Positions 1 through 10,397 are shown, counted from the first letter of the stretch. The stretch: DNA of 64,000 nucleotides from Pusillimonas sp. MFBS29 (GCF_020687695.1 NZ_JAJEWL010000003.1:1-64000); one strand, 5' to 3'. A program made the numbers and translations. The notes: generated by a model not told the origin, from the letters alone.

Positions 1-23
1 CGCTTTCGTTGTTTTTTAGCACC

Positions 24-119
24 TGTACCCCAGCTTGTACCCCACCGTTCCCATTCAATGGAGAAAGCGCATGGAGACTGGCTTCAACCGCGTCGATTAG
101 ATTCCGCCCCAGGCCACCA
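24..119 (+). other. Attachment-site-like tRNA 3' end with TGTACCCC repeats
   Basis: Two direct copies of TGTACCCC (24-31 and 36-43) lie 12 bp apart. About 60 bp further on, positions 100-119 read like the 3' end of a tRNA (T-loop end GATTCC, then GCCCCAGGCC and terminal ACCA). No matching 5' acceptor strand (GGCCTGG) exists 75-90 bp upstream, so this is only a tRNA tail. Such tails are left at the ends of integrative elements, and short direct repeats beside them can be integrase arm sites. The integrase itself is not in the window, so the reading as an att site is inference. Confidence 0.4.
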
Positions 120-130
120 GTTACAATTAG

Positions 131-156
131 CCCAACCGTTTTCGGTTGGGTTTTTT
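131..156 (+). terminator. Rho-independent terminator
   Basis: An 8-bp stem CCCAACCG / CGGTTGGG with a TTTT loop is followed by six T residues. It sits 11 bases after the tRNA-like CCA end, as expected for the terminator of a stable RNA gene whose 5' part is missing here. Confidence 0.8.
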
Positions 157-253
157 GTTGCCTGAAGCGCCAGTGTTGGCGCGGTTCCGCCGATTTGTCT
201 CGCGCGCGGTGGGTGCGTTCCAGTGCCCATTTCCGCCCTCTCCAGCCTCTCTG

Positions 254-275
254 GGCTCTTCCCCATTATCGGGGG
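254..275. repeat. ISL3-type terminal inverted repeat (one end)
   Basis: The sequence GGCTCTTCCCC followed by a GGGG tract lies about 15 bp beyond the stop codon of the ISL3-family transposase remnant. ISL3 elements commonly end in GGCTCTT-like repeats. The partner repeat is not seen because the other end of the element is lost. Confidence 0.45.
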
Positions 276-288
276 ATCAGCACATTCT

Positions 289-784
289 TCAAACTCGGTT
301 AATCACACCATTCCAACCGCATTGAGCCAAGACTCTTAATCGGTAATTCTCAAAATTCCTAAAGCCATACGCTCGGCGCGAGAGCATCTCCATCTTCGTG
401 TGGAACCCTTCGGTGATCCCGTTAGACTTGGTGAACCGCCACATGCGTACGATGGGTTCGAGCCATGATCTTAACGTAGCGGCCAGCGCCTTGGCCGGAC
501 TTTGTTCAAACTGGCAGATCAAGGCCAGAAACTTGGGCAGCAACTGCTTGGCCCGCTTGGCCTTCAGGCTCTTCAACACCAGAAATCCGTTCAGCTGCTG
601 CCTGGCAAAATATAGCGCCTGCAATACCGGCATTTGGGCCAGGTATTGACGCAGGCGCTCTTTCTGCACCGATGATAGCTTCCAGTGATGCCGACGCATC
701 AAGCTGATCAAGCCTCGATTCCTGCGCCCCTCAGGATCGTGCTGCTGCCATAACTTCATGAAATGCTGATTGACCAGGCGAATA
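289..784 (-). pseudogene. ISL3-family transposase, C-terminal remnant
   Basis: The frame encodes about 160 residues of the C-terminal half of an ISL3 transposase, recognisable by FTKSNGITEGFHTKMEMLSRR and the following YGFRNFENYRLRVL (family knowledge). Full transposases of this family are about 400 residues, so the DDE catalytic N-terminal part is missing. The open frame runs on to 924, but that extension is antisense to a chrA remnant and is not transposase. The junction near 784 marks where the element was cut or joined to chrA. It cannot encode an active enzyme. Confidence 0.8.
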
Positions 785-1140
785 CCTTTGCGGCGTATCT
801 CGGCGCCGTTGCCGAAGGGGCATTGAGTGGCTGGGCCGGCGGCTTGGCACTGCTGGGCATGATTTTTTTGCCTGGACTGCTGGTGCTGGTCGCTGCCTTG
901 CCTTTCTGGGAAATGCTGCGTCACCGTCCTGGTATCCGCACGGCAATGGCGGGCATTAATGCCGGCGTCGTCGGCATCCTTCTGTCAGCCCTCTATGACC
1001 CAATATGGACAAGCGCTATTCATAGCAAAGAGGATTTTGGATTAGTACTTGCCTTATTCGGCCTATTGACGGTAGGACGCGCACCTCCGGCACTTGTTGT
1101 GCTGCTGGCCGGGTTGGCCGGATGGATCATGGCAGCCTAA
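785..1140 (+). pseudogene. chrA: Chromate transporter ChrA, C-terminal fragment
   Basis: About 118 residues match the end of a ChrA/CHR-family chromate efflux pump: FAAYLGAVAEG, then a hydrophobic stretch, LPFWEMLR, AGINAGVVGILLSALYDPIW and a final membrane segment. ChrA proteins are about 400 residues with two homologous halves; only the end of the second half is left. The start near 763 lies in transposase-derived DNA, so there is no genuine 5' end. The gene was probably truncated by the ISL3 event. Confidence 0.75.
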
Positions 1141-1191
1141 AAACACTGTATCCGTATCGGCTGCGATGACAAACCCGGTTTGGCACCTTCG

Positions 1192-1806
1192 TCAATCAAA
1201 GACGTCGTAAAGAATGTCAGCGACAACCGCCGTGGCCACAGAGATCAGAATCAAATCCGTGCCGGCGACACGCCATTCGTAACCAGGGTGTCGCGGCAGG
1301 CGACCCAACAACGAACCAGGCACCATTTTCTTGGCAATCCCGGGAGGCAGGGGTTTACCCCGTGCCAGATTTTCTCGTATGCCGGGCGGTAACGTGGAGT
1401 AGCCTCCCAAGCCGAAATCCAGCGCATACTCCCGCGCCAAGGCGGCGGTAATACCGGCATACACCAGATCGCCCAGCAAATCGTCACCACGCAAATGGCC
1501 GTGGCGATCCCTGTGATCATCAAAATAGTCGTAATAGCGGCCACGATCATCGTAACGGCGATCAGTATCGTAGCTGTACTTATCCGCTCCTCCCTTGCCT
1601 GGGTTGCCCGCGCCGGCATTGTCGTTGCCTGAATTTCCCTTGTTGGGATGACCTGACGCATGCTGGTTGCCCTTGCCGCCATTGCCTTTGCCGGGATTGC
1701 TGGCGTTGTTGCCTTGGCCCTTGCCTTCAGGAGGCGCCGCTTGGGCGCTTAAAGCCAATGAACAGGCTGCAATTAAAGACGCGACGATCACTCTATCCAA
1801 TTTCAT
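1192..1806 (-). CDS. CigR/RcnB-like exported protein
   Basis: This 204-residue protein starts at MKLDRVIV with AGGACG six bases upstream. It has a clear signal peptide (cleavage predicted after ALSAQA, about residue 23) and a low-complexity Gly/Asn/Lys-rich region (residues 25-75). An Asp/Arg/Tyr-rich middle follows (residues 78-105), then PPGIRENLARGKPLPPGIAKK, which is typical of the RcnB/CigR family, and a C-terminal hydrophobic segment (ISVATAVVADILYDVF). CigR of Salmonella is an inner-membrane anti-virulence factor, but the role here is unknown. A shortened paralogue sits at 15028-15279. Confidence 0.75.
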   Translation of the reverse strand: MKLDRVIVASLIAACSLALSAQAAPPEGKGQGNNASNPGKGNGGKGNQHASGHPNKGNSGNDNAGAGNPGKGGADKYSYDTDRRYDDRGRYYDYFDDHRDRHGHLRGDDLLGDLVYAGITAALAREYALDFGLGGYSTLPPGIRENLARGKPLPPGIAKKMVPGSLLGRLPRHPGYEWRVAGTDLILISVATAVVADILYDVFD

Positions 1807-2006
1807 TATTCGTCCTTCCATCAACAGGATGGAGCAAGCATACCGCCAACCTTATTTCAAAAATAACCCATCCTGTATCAGGATGTATCGCCCGCAGTGA
1901 GGGGGGGGTAGAACGTGGATTAATACCTGTTTCAAGGATGTCACAATGGCACGAAGCAAGAGGACAGAAGGCACTGCGCATGTTGGCGGTAGCCCACTAT
2001 GGTCGA

Positions 2007-2159
2007 TTACTGACCAAGCGGTACGCTATGGAATGATTGGCAAGTGAAGCCCACCGGCTCGCCTTCGACGTCCGATGTAATCACCGTTATGCCGGACGCG
2101 TAGTGCCCGAGCGCTTCGCGAAAGCGCAAAGGCTCGATGGCAGTACTGGAAAATGACAT
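2007..2159 (-). pseudogene. Flavin reductase, N-terminal stump
   Basis: The frame starts at MSFSSTAIEPLRFREALGHY and continues with ASGITVITS and GEPVGFTCQSF, the N-terminus of the DIM6/NTAB flavin reductase family. After about 45 recognisable residues the frame ends, whereas intact members are 160-170 residues. It begins 29 bases after the mesD stop on the same strand, so it was probably the third gene of a mesX-mesD-flavin reductase operon. MesX is a putative oxygenase, so a reductase partner would make sense; that link is inference. Confidence 0.65.
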
Positions 2160-2187
2160 ATGGCAGGGCCTGCAGTCCGCTTCAGAA

Positions 2188-3216
2188 TCAGTTTGAAATT
2201 TCTCTGCGGACGATTTCCGCACCGGCACTCAATGCACTCAGCTTGGCTCTTGCAACGTCACGAGACAAGGGAGCCATGCCGCAGTTGGTGCACGGATAGA
2301 GCTTGTCAGCATCCACAAACTGAAGTGCTTTGCGCAGCGTATTGGCGACTTCCTCGGGTTTTTCAATGGTATTGGTTGCCACGTCAATGGCCCCCACCAT
2401 CACTTTTTTACCCCGAATCAGTTCGATCAGATCCATGGGAACGTGAGAGTTATGACACTCCAGCGAAACAATATCGATATTGGATTTTTGCAGCTTGGGA
2501 AAGGCCTCTTCATATTGCCGCCACTCTGAACCCAGCGTTTTTTTCCAATCCGTATTGGCTTTGATGCCATAGCCATAGCAGATATGGACAGCCGTTTCAC
2601 ACTTCAGACCTTCAATCGCTTTTTCCAGCGTCGCCACGCCCCAATCATTTACGTCATCAAAGAAAACGTTGAATGCCGGCTCATCAAACTGGATGATATC
2701 GACGCCGGCAGCCTCCAACTCCTTGGCTTCCTGATTGAGGATTTTGGCAAATTCCCAAGCCAGCTTCTCACGGCTTTTGTAATGGGCATCATAAAGCGTG
2801 TCGATCATGGTCATGGGGCCTGGCAGTGCCCATTTGATCGGCTGTTTGGTCTGCTCGCGCAAAAACCTGGCATCATCGACAAACACAGCCTTTCGGCGGG
2901 CGACAGCGCCCACGACCGTCGGTACGTTCGCATCGTAGCGATTACGAATCCTGACCGTTTTACGATTTTCAAAATCAACACCGTCCAGGTGCTCAATAAA
3001 CGTCGTCACAAAATGCTGGCGCGTTTGCTCGCCATCACTGACGATATCTATGCCTGCATGTTGCTGTTCTTGCAGTGACAGGCGCAACGCATCTTGCTTG
3101 CCCTCGTTCAATCCCTCATCTTGCAATTTCCAGGGCGACCAAAGTTTTTCGGGCTCTGCCAGCCAGGAAGGTTTTGGCAAGCTGCCGGCAGTCGAAGTGG
3201 GTAACAGTTTTTTCAT
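2188..3216 (-). CDS. mesD: Folate-independent methionine synthase MesD
   Basis: This 342-residue protein has only the catalytic (C-terminal) barrel of MetE-type methionine synthase. The zinc ligands are visible: H211 and C213 in HICYGYG, E253 in SLEC, and C312 in TNCGM. The folate-binding N-terminal half of classical MetE (about 750 residues) is absent. Short MetE-like proteins encoded beside a DUF1852 gene have been described as MesD. They make methionine from homocysteine in aerobic bacteria and need MesX and oxygen; the natural methyl donor is unsettled. The ATG at 3216 is preferred over an upstream TTG at 3246. It is 26 bases downstream of mesX in the same operon. Confidence 0.85.
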   Translation of the reverse strand: MKKLLPTSTAGSLPKPSWLAEPEKLWSPWKLQDEGLNEGKQDALRLSLQEQQHAGIDIVSDGEQTRQHFVTTFIEHLDGVDFENRKTVRIRNRYDANVPTVVGAVARRKAVFVDDARFLREQTKQPIKWALPGPMTMIDTLYDAHYKSREKLAWEFAKILNQEAKELEAAGVDIIQFDEPAFNVFFDDVNDWGVATLEKAIEGLKCETAVHICYGYGIKANTDWKKTLGSEWRQYEEAFPKLQKSNIDIVSLECHNSHVPMDLIELIRGKKVMVGAIDVATNTIEKPEEVANTLRKALQFVDADKLYPCTNCGMAPLSRDVARAKLSALSAGAEIVRREISN

Positions 3217-3242
3217 AATAAGTAACCTGAATTTCTGGTTGT

Positions 3243-4226
3243 TCAAAGAGCGTAGTTGGCGGACCAGTTCTCAAGAATTGCTCGGTACGGCTTGATAAAG
3301 TGCTCTTCAACAAACCTGCCCTGCTCAATAGCCAGTCGGCTACGTTCTTCTCGATCGTAAACAATACGTGTTAATGAGTAATCCTGATGCTTCAAACTTG
3401 GCTGATAGGATTTCCCGGCCGCAGAGTTAGCGTTGTAGATCTCGGGCCGATAAATTTTCTGAAAGGTATCCATCGTGCTGATGGTGCTGATCAGTTCAAG
3501 GTTCGTGTAATCACGCAGCAAATCACCAGAGAAATAAAATGCCAGAGGTGCGGCACTATTCGCGGGCATGAAATAGCGAACATTCAACCCCATCTTCTTG
3601 AAATACTCGTCTGTCAGGGAATATTCATCCTGCTGGTATTCCACACCCAATACGGCATGCTGATTATCCGTCCGATGATAGGTCTTGCTGCTCGACACAC
3701 TAAGACATATCACGGGCGGTTTGGTGAAGTTCTCTTTGTAAGTATTTGAATTCACGAAGCACTTGAACAGTTTGCCATGCAGATCGCCAAAGCCATCTGG
3801 AGTGCTGAATCGTGGCTGATTTTTGCTGTGTTCCAGCAGCAGCACACTGAAATCGTAATCTCGCACGTAAGAAGAAAAATTGTTTCCTACGATGCCTTCA
3901 ATGCGTTCATTGGCTTTTCGATCCAAAATGCTCGTCTTCAGCATCTCAATCAAGGGCAGAGCATGGCTATCGCCCTCACCGTTAATACGCATTTCAACGG
4001 AGACGATGTCAAGATTGACGGCATAGCGGTCGCCTTTCGGATTATCCCAATGCGCCAGGGCATTGAAACGATTGTCTATCATCCTCAAGGTGTTGCGCAG
4101 ATTCTCCTGACGACTCTCGCCTCTCGCCAAATTGGCAAAATTGGTTGTGATCCGCGTGGTGTCTGAAGGACGATAATCCTCGTCGAAACATATGCTTTTA
4201 ATAGCAAATGTGAACTCTTTACTCAT
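3243..4226 (-). CDS. mesX: DUF1852 protein MesX, partner of MesD
   Basis: This 327-residue protein belongs to DUF1852 (conserved features MSKEFTFAIKSICFDEDYRP, NFANLARGESRQENL and HWDNPKGDRY). It always sits next to a short MetE-like synthase, and the family has been named MesX and treated as a putative oxygenase needed for MesD function in vivo. Homologues start at MSKEF, so the ATG at 4226 is chosen although the frame is open 34 codons further. No signal peptide or membrane segment is seen, so it is cytosolic. metR lies 215 bases upstream in the same direction and could control it. Confidence 0.85.
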   Translation of the reverse strand: MSKEFTFAIKSICFDEDYRPSDTTRITTNFANLARGESRQENLRNTLRMIDNRFNALAHWDNPKGDRYAVNLDIVSVEMRINGEGDSHALPLIEMLKTSILDRKANERIEGIVGNNFSSYVRDYDFSVLLLEHSKNQPRFSTPDGFGDLHGKLFKCFVNSNTYKENFTKPPVICLSVSSSKTYHRTDNQHAVLGVEYQQDEYSLTDEYFKKMGLNVRYFMPANSAAPLAFYFSGDLLRDYTNLELISTISTMDTFQKIYRPEIYNANSAAGKSYQPSLKHQDYSLTRIVYDREERSRLAIEQGRFVEEHFIKPYRAILENWSANYAL

Positions 4227-4360
4227 TGTGATCTGCTGCCTTAATTTCCGATAAGCCCTGCGCCGATTTTCTGCTTGCTCAACGCCACCCCATCTTCTGT
4301 TTTTATGGGGCAGCCTTGACATCGACAATGTTCAAGGCAAATTTTATGCTGATCAACACA

Positions 4361-4404
4361 TGAATAAAAGTGATTTTATCTAATCAACCAATTAGATTAA
4401 TTCA
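4361..4404. promoter_or_regulatory. Nested inverted repeat upstream of mesX
   Basis: An outer pair TGAAT (4361-4365) / ATTCA (4400-4404) encloses an inner pair CTAAT / ATTAG (4380-4394). The site is AT-rich and lies between metR and mesX, about 140 bases upstream of the mesX start. The outer arms resemble the TGAA..TTCA half-sites of MetR, but their spacing is far too wide for the usual MetR site. It may be a regulator site for mesXD or the metR 3' hairpin; no T-run follows on either strand. Confidence 0.3.
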
Positions 4405-4440
4405 TGGAATAGGTGCCTTCACCGCACCGGGCACGGGGCA

Positions 4441-5331
4441 TCAAACCACGGCAGGCCTTTTCGCCTGCTCGATGAACGCCCGCAGGTAATCGATCCCCAC
4501 ATCCGCCTCGCGAGCCCCCAGATAGATATGTTTGGCGATGCCCTTCTTGCCCAGCCGCACCGGCACCACATCCATCATGCCCGCATATTCCAGCACCAGC
4601 CAGCGAGGCAACGCCGCCACCCCACGGCCGCTGGCGACCATTTGCAGCATGATGTCCGTGGTCTCGATAGCTTTGTGGCGCTTGGGCGTAATACCGGCCG
4701 GCGTCAGAAACATGCTGTAGATATCGAGCCGATCGACGGGAACCGGATAAGTCACCAGCACTTCGTTGGCAAGCTGTTTGGGGCTAACGTATTCCTCCGT
4801 GGCCAGCTTGTGATTGCCAGGGACAACCAGGACTTGTTCATAGTCGAATACAGGCTCGAACACCAAGCCAGGCTTATTCAGTGGATCGGGCGTAACCAGC
4901 AAATCGATCTCGTAGCCGAAGAGCGCCCCGATACCCCCGAACTGGAACTTCTGCTTCACGTCCACATCCACATCCGGCCAGGCTGCCAGATACGGGGAGA
5001 CGATCTTCAACAGCCACTGGTAGCAGGGATGGCATTCCATGCCGATGCGCAGCGTGCCGCGCTCTCCCTGAGCGAACTGACGCAGGCGTTCTTCAGCCAA
5101 GGTCAGTTGAGGCAGCACCCGGTTAGCCACCGCCAACAGGTATTGACCCGCTTGCGTGAGTCTCAGGCTGCGCCCTTCACGTAGCCAGATATCGGTGCCC
5201 AGTTGCTGCTCCAGCTTCTTCATGGTGTGGCTTAACGCCGATTGCGTCACGTGCAAGACGCCTGCCGCCGCGGTCAGCGAACCTTGCTTGTCGACCTCTC
5301 GCACGATGGATAAATGGGTACGATCCAGCAT
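4441..5331 (-). CDS. metR: LysR-family methionine regulator MetR
   Basis: This 296-residue LysR protein has an N-terminal winged helix-turn-helix (GSLTAAAGVLHVTQSALSHTMKKLE) and a periplasmic-fold effector domain. GMECHPCYQWL near residue 100 is characteristic of MetR, which uses homocysteine as co-inducer. It lies between mesXD (same direction) and the ruined metE (divergent), the classical MetR-metE arrangement. Start taken at MLDRTHLSIV. With metE destroyed, the plausible local target is mesXD; this is inference. Confidence 0.85.
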   Translation of the reverse strand: MLDRTHLSIVREVDKQGSLTAAAGVLHVTQSALSHTMKKLEQQLGTDIWLREGRSLRLTQAGQYLLAVANRVLPQLTLAEERLRQFAQGERGTLRIGMECHPCYQWLLKIVSPYLAAWPDVDVDVKQKFQFGGIGALFGYEIDLLVTPDPLNKPGLVFEPVFDYEQVLVVPGNHKLATEEYVSPKQLANEVLVTYPVPVDRLDIYSMFLTPAGITPKRHKAIETTDIMLQMVASGRGVAALPRWLVLEYAGMMDVVPVRLGKKGIAKHIYLGAREADVGIDYLRAFIEQAKRPAVV

Positions 5332-5428
5332 ATCAATGATCAAAATTCATGGTTTGTTGAAACAAAACCATTTTACTTCATCATTCTGCAAACATACGAT
5401 TCGCCAATACAAGAATTTTTGAGAGCAC

Positions 5429-5758
5429 ATGACCATCACCACCATCCACAACCTCGGCTTTCCGCGCATCGGCGCCGACGCGCACGTCAGTTGCTGCGGT
5501 GGCGTGGCCGCCGGTGAAATGACCAAGTGGTTTGACACCAACTACCACTACATCGTCCCCGAGTTCACCGCTTCGACCGAATTCAAACTTGACGCCACCC
5601 GCCTGCTGGAGCAACTGGCCGAAGCCAAAGCCCTGGGGGTGAAGGCCAAGCCGGTGATCGTCGGTCCGGTGACCTACCTGGCGCTGGGCAAGGCCAAGGA
5701 CGAGTCCGACAAGCTGGCGCTGCTGGGCCGCATTTTGCCGGTCTACAAGCAATTGTTG
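5429..5758 (+). pseudogene. metE: metE remnant with internal deletion and 3' truncation
   Basis: The frame opens as a normal MetE ([15 protein letters not shown]) but jumps to [18 protein letters not shown], which in full MetE lies about 90 residues later. An in-frame deletion has therefore removed the intervening substrate-binding segment. It then follows MetE through [14 protein letters not shown] to ILPVYKQLL and stops matching at about 5758, where a LysR fragment on the other strand begins. Everything beyond about residue 190 of about 760, including the zinc site, is gone. It is divergent from metR, in the standard position. Confidence 0.9.
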
Positions 5759-6083
5759 AATAGCTGTTCGCGAAGATCAGCGATAACGCGTGACATATAA
5801 GCTGTGCGTCTCCAAATGACTTGAAGGTTATGGCTCCATTCAACACCCTCGACCTGCAAAGACGTTAACCCGTGCCCAGAGAGCGGAGCAAGAATGTCCT
5901 CCGACATTGCTGTGACTAGGTCACTATTCCTGATTAGCCCTGAAAAATAAACAGGTGAGGCATCAACTTCCAGCTGCACATCGGGGGCGGATAGCCCTGC
6001 ATTTGTAAAAAGATGATCGATCCATTGGCGGGTGCTGACTTGTGAGACCGGTAGCAACCATTTGCACTTGTAGTAGTCGCGAC
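5743..6083 (-). pseudogene. LysR-family regulator, C-terminal fragment
   Basis: About 110 residues resemble the end of a LysR effector domain: WLLPVSQVSTRQWIDHLF, a middle ending SEDILAPL and a final [22 protein letters not shown]. The DNA-binding half is missing because the insertion sequence begins at about 6089. It does not match metR, so it comes from another regulator. It fills the space between the metE break and the IS. Confidence 0.65.
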
Positions 6084-6088
6084 TTGGT

Positions 6089-7269
6089 CTGACAGTCACC
6101 CGGTTTGATCCGTACGATTGTCAGATCAAATTCAATTATTTAATGTGGTTATTTTATCGCGCCACGCCTCCTTGCCATCCGTTAATGTTTGCATCGGGGT
6201 TCGCCCACAGCACATCTTGCTTTGATGCGTGCGCTCCTCGTTGTAATACCGTAGCCAATCATCCAGATCCGTTTGCAGCTCTTCAATAGAGCGGTAGATT
6301 TTCCGCCTGAAGGCGACTTGATAGAACTCCTGCAGGATCGTCTTATGGAACCGCTCGCAGATGCCATTGGTTTGCGGGTGGCGCACCTTCGTTTTGGTGT
6401 GCTCGATGTCATTCAAGGCCAGATACAACTGATAGTCGTGCGTCTCGGGACGACCGCAATACTCTGTACCCCGGTCGGTCAGAATACGCAGCACGCCCAT
6501 GCCTTGCTCCTCGAAGAAGGGCAAGACCCGGTCATTGAGCAAGTCGGCCGCGGTAATCGGCGTCTTGGTGGTATACAGCTTGGCCGTGGCCCACTTAGCG
6601 TACGTGTCCACAAAGGTCTGTTGGTAAAATACGGCCAACGCCTTTAATGGTACCCACGTAAAACGTATCCTGGCTGCCCAGGTAGCCAGGGTGCTCGGTC
6701 TCGATTTCTCCGTAGACAATATCGTCTTCCTGCTTCTTTTCCAGGGCAACAACTTGTGCTTCGGTGAGTACCTCGCCGGTTTGTGCCACGTGGCGCTCCA
6801 ACGCCCTCAGACGCTTCTTGAACGACTCCAGATCCCGACGAAGCCACACCGAACGCACGCCGGAAGGAAAAATAAAGATGCCGCGTTTGCGCAGCTCATT
6901 GGAGACACACACTTGGCCGAACGCCGGTTGCTCTAAAGCAAATAAGGCTATGGCGGCTTCTGTCGCCTCGTCGACACGATTACGTAAGTTCGGCTTTTTC
7001 CGGTTGGCGTCGAGTAACGCCTCGACACCACCGGCTTGCATGGCCGATTGATAACGGTAAAAGGTATCTCTGGAAAAGCCCATTACCTTGCAGGCACGCA
7101 ACACATTGCCTAGCTCTGTCGCTAGATTCAGCAGGCCCACCTTGTGTTTGATGACATTCTGAGGAACACTATTCATGAGGTTACTCCTTGGCGCTTTCGC
7201 GCTGGTTGATAAAGATTCGCACCTCTATCAAACCGGGTAACCTCACCTTTGGCAAGGTCCTACTGTCAG
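6089..7269 (-). mobile_element. IS481-family insertion sequence, inactivated
   Basis: Ends are inferred from the inverted 8-mers CTGACAGT (6089-6096) and ACTGTCAG (7262-7269), followed inward on both sides by ACCCGGTTTGAT in inverted orientation, at different distances from the tips. A 13-bp sequence TGTCAGATCAAAT also occurs in direct orientation at 6119-6131 and 7264-7276, so the exact ends are uncertain. No clear target duplication was found. The element carries one transposase gene with a frameshift. Confidence 0.65.
6132..7176 (-). pseudogene. IS481-family transposase with frameshift
   Basis: The first part (from 7176) has the helix-turn-helix region (FSRDTFYRYQSAMQAGGVEA). The second part has the DDE core, with VDTYAKW, ILTDRGTEYCG and the glutamate in NGICERFHKTIL. 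The two parts are in different frames: after KGVGRI the reading should continue YQQTFVDTY, but one extra base in the A-run at 6626-6629 (+ strand) shifts it. IS481 transposases are normally a single frame of about 340 residues, so this copy looks dead unless the extra base is a sequencing error. Confidence 0.85.
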
Positions 7270-7493
7270 ATCAAATCGAAACTACTTCAGTTAAGGGCGT
7301 ATTACTCATGTAAGCGTTTTTTGCTTAGGCATTACGTATGTTTTTGGAAGGGGCAGAGAAGATAACGTCGTTGCCATACTACGATGTTTGAAAAATAGCT
7401 CGTTTACGGGAAACAGCAAGTTTACGGCTTGGCTGTCAAACCAGGCCGTGTGTGCCATCTTTAAATTATGTCGCTCAAAGAGCTGCTTCCATC

Positions 7494-9422
<1,929 letters not shown>

Positions 9423-9491
9423 TTAACAATGGAGCCGATAGGGGATAGACTCGTTTCTATCGGTCGGCATGAGGCCAAACGATATTGACAA

Positions 9492-9570
9492 GCGCGCTCC
9501 CAGCATCGGCATTATCCGTACTGGTACGAAGGGACTTTCTCAACCCGCTGAAAACAGCGAGTACCCCTGC
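9492..9570 (-). promoter_or_regulatory. TPP riboswitch (THI element) of thiC
   Basis: Read on the minus strand the segment has the conserved TPP aptamer blocks in order: GGGGT, a short variable hairpin, TGAGAAAGTCCCTTCG, ACCAGTACGGATAATGCCG and a closing GGGAG. A -10-like TATACT (9580-9585) just upstream would start the transcript at the 5' edge of the aptamer. Between aptamer and thiC a hairpin (CCGATAG / CTATCGG, 9435-9463) without a T-run is the probable expression platform. Confidence 0.92.
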
Positions 9571-9696
9571 GTGCGAGCCAGTATAGGGCATAAGTTGGTG
9601 GAGCGGGTCTGCACTTTAGCCTTGCCATCCTTTGCGTTTCGTCCTGGGAGTGGAAAGCCAGCTCGACTTGGCCCCGAAGGAGGCTACAAAAACTGG

Positions 9697-9999
9697 ATGC
9701 GATACCAATCGCTTTATCTGCCATATAATGCGCTTCATGTTCGCCCTTTAAGCCCCCTTAGCGTAAAGGCATGGCGTCTGGCAGTTTTGTTGTGCTTGAC
9801 CGTCATATCGTTTCTGTCTTGGTCGGTTATTTCCACGTGCTACATGCCGATTCTCTCCGGCGAACGTGACGGTAAGCTGGCGATCACCTTTTGCACCGTA
9901 GGCGGCGGTGCCAGCACGTTGCAGCTGGATTTGGCTGGTCAGACGAAACATCTTCGCCTGACGAACATGCGAGTAGCCAGGAGTATTCCTTTGGTTTAA
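9697..9999 (+). CDS. Small membrane or exported protein, DUF2946-like
   Basis: The frame gives 100 residues with one hydrophobic segment (AWRLAVLLCLTVISFLSWSV) followed by MPILSGERDGKLAITFCTVGG. This resembles DUF2946 proteins that accompany copper-uptake receptors, but the Cys/His-rich end usual in that family is missing. The next frame stays open to 10091, so a frameshift near 9990 may have cut the gene. GGAGG lies 13 bases before the ATG, a long spacing. It is divergent from thiC and next to copper-gene debris. Confidence 0.35.
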   Translation: MRYQSLYLPYNALHVRPLSPLSVKAWRLAVLLCLTVISFLSWSVISTCYMPILSGERDGKLAITFCTVGGGASTLQLDLAGQTKHLRLTNMRVARSIPLV

Positions 10000-10217
10000 T
10001 AGTGTTTCAGGCAGTAGTGCCGAGCCAGGATGCCGCTGTCCTGGTGAGAATGATCTCGCACAGTCCTGTGGTGCTCTTACATCGTAACTAGACACTGCCG
10101 CTACCTGCTTTGGGCCTGCCGCTAGGCTCTCGCGGCCCCTTCAAGCCCCGGTTGATTTTCATGCGTGGTCGTTCTTGTATCGACCTCTTTTTGACGATAC
10201 TCATTCCGAGGTTTTTC

Positions 10218-10397
10218 ATGTCCATTTTCCAGGTTCGCACCAGCGGCGCCGCTGCAGTGGCAGCGATCCTCTTTGCACTGTCGGCGTTTTCGCACGTCTC
10301 GCTTCAAACCAAGCAAGCTCCGATAGAAAGCAGTTATAAGGTCGTTTTCGGCGTACCGCATGACCGATTCTGGGCGGGTTCCAGGATGGTGGCGTAA
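10218..10397 (+). CDS. Signal-peptide-bearing fragment, unknown
   Basis: A 59-residue frame begins MSIFQVRTSGAAAVAAILFA, a plausible export signal ending near FSHVS, followed by about 30 residues without a recognisable domain. Its place after the DUF2946-like frame suggests the start of a TonB-dependent receptor that has lost its body, but no receptor motif is left to confirm this. Confidence 0.3.
   Translation: MSIFQVRTSGAAAVAAILFALSAFSHVSLQTKQAPIESSYKVVFGVPHDRFWAGSRMVA

Noticed and set aside
84-266. Minus-strand frame over the tRNA-like tail, reading WWPGAESNRRG near its end
   Set aside because: This is the well-known false translation of the antisense of a tRNA 3' end, not a protein gene.
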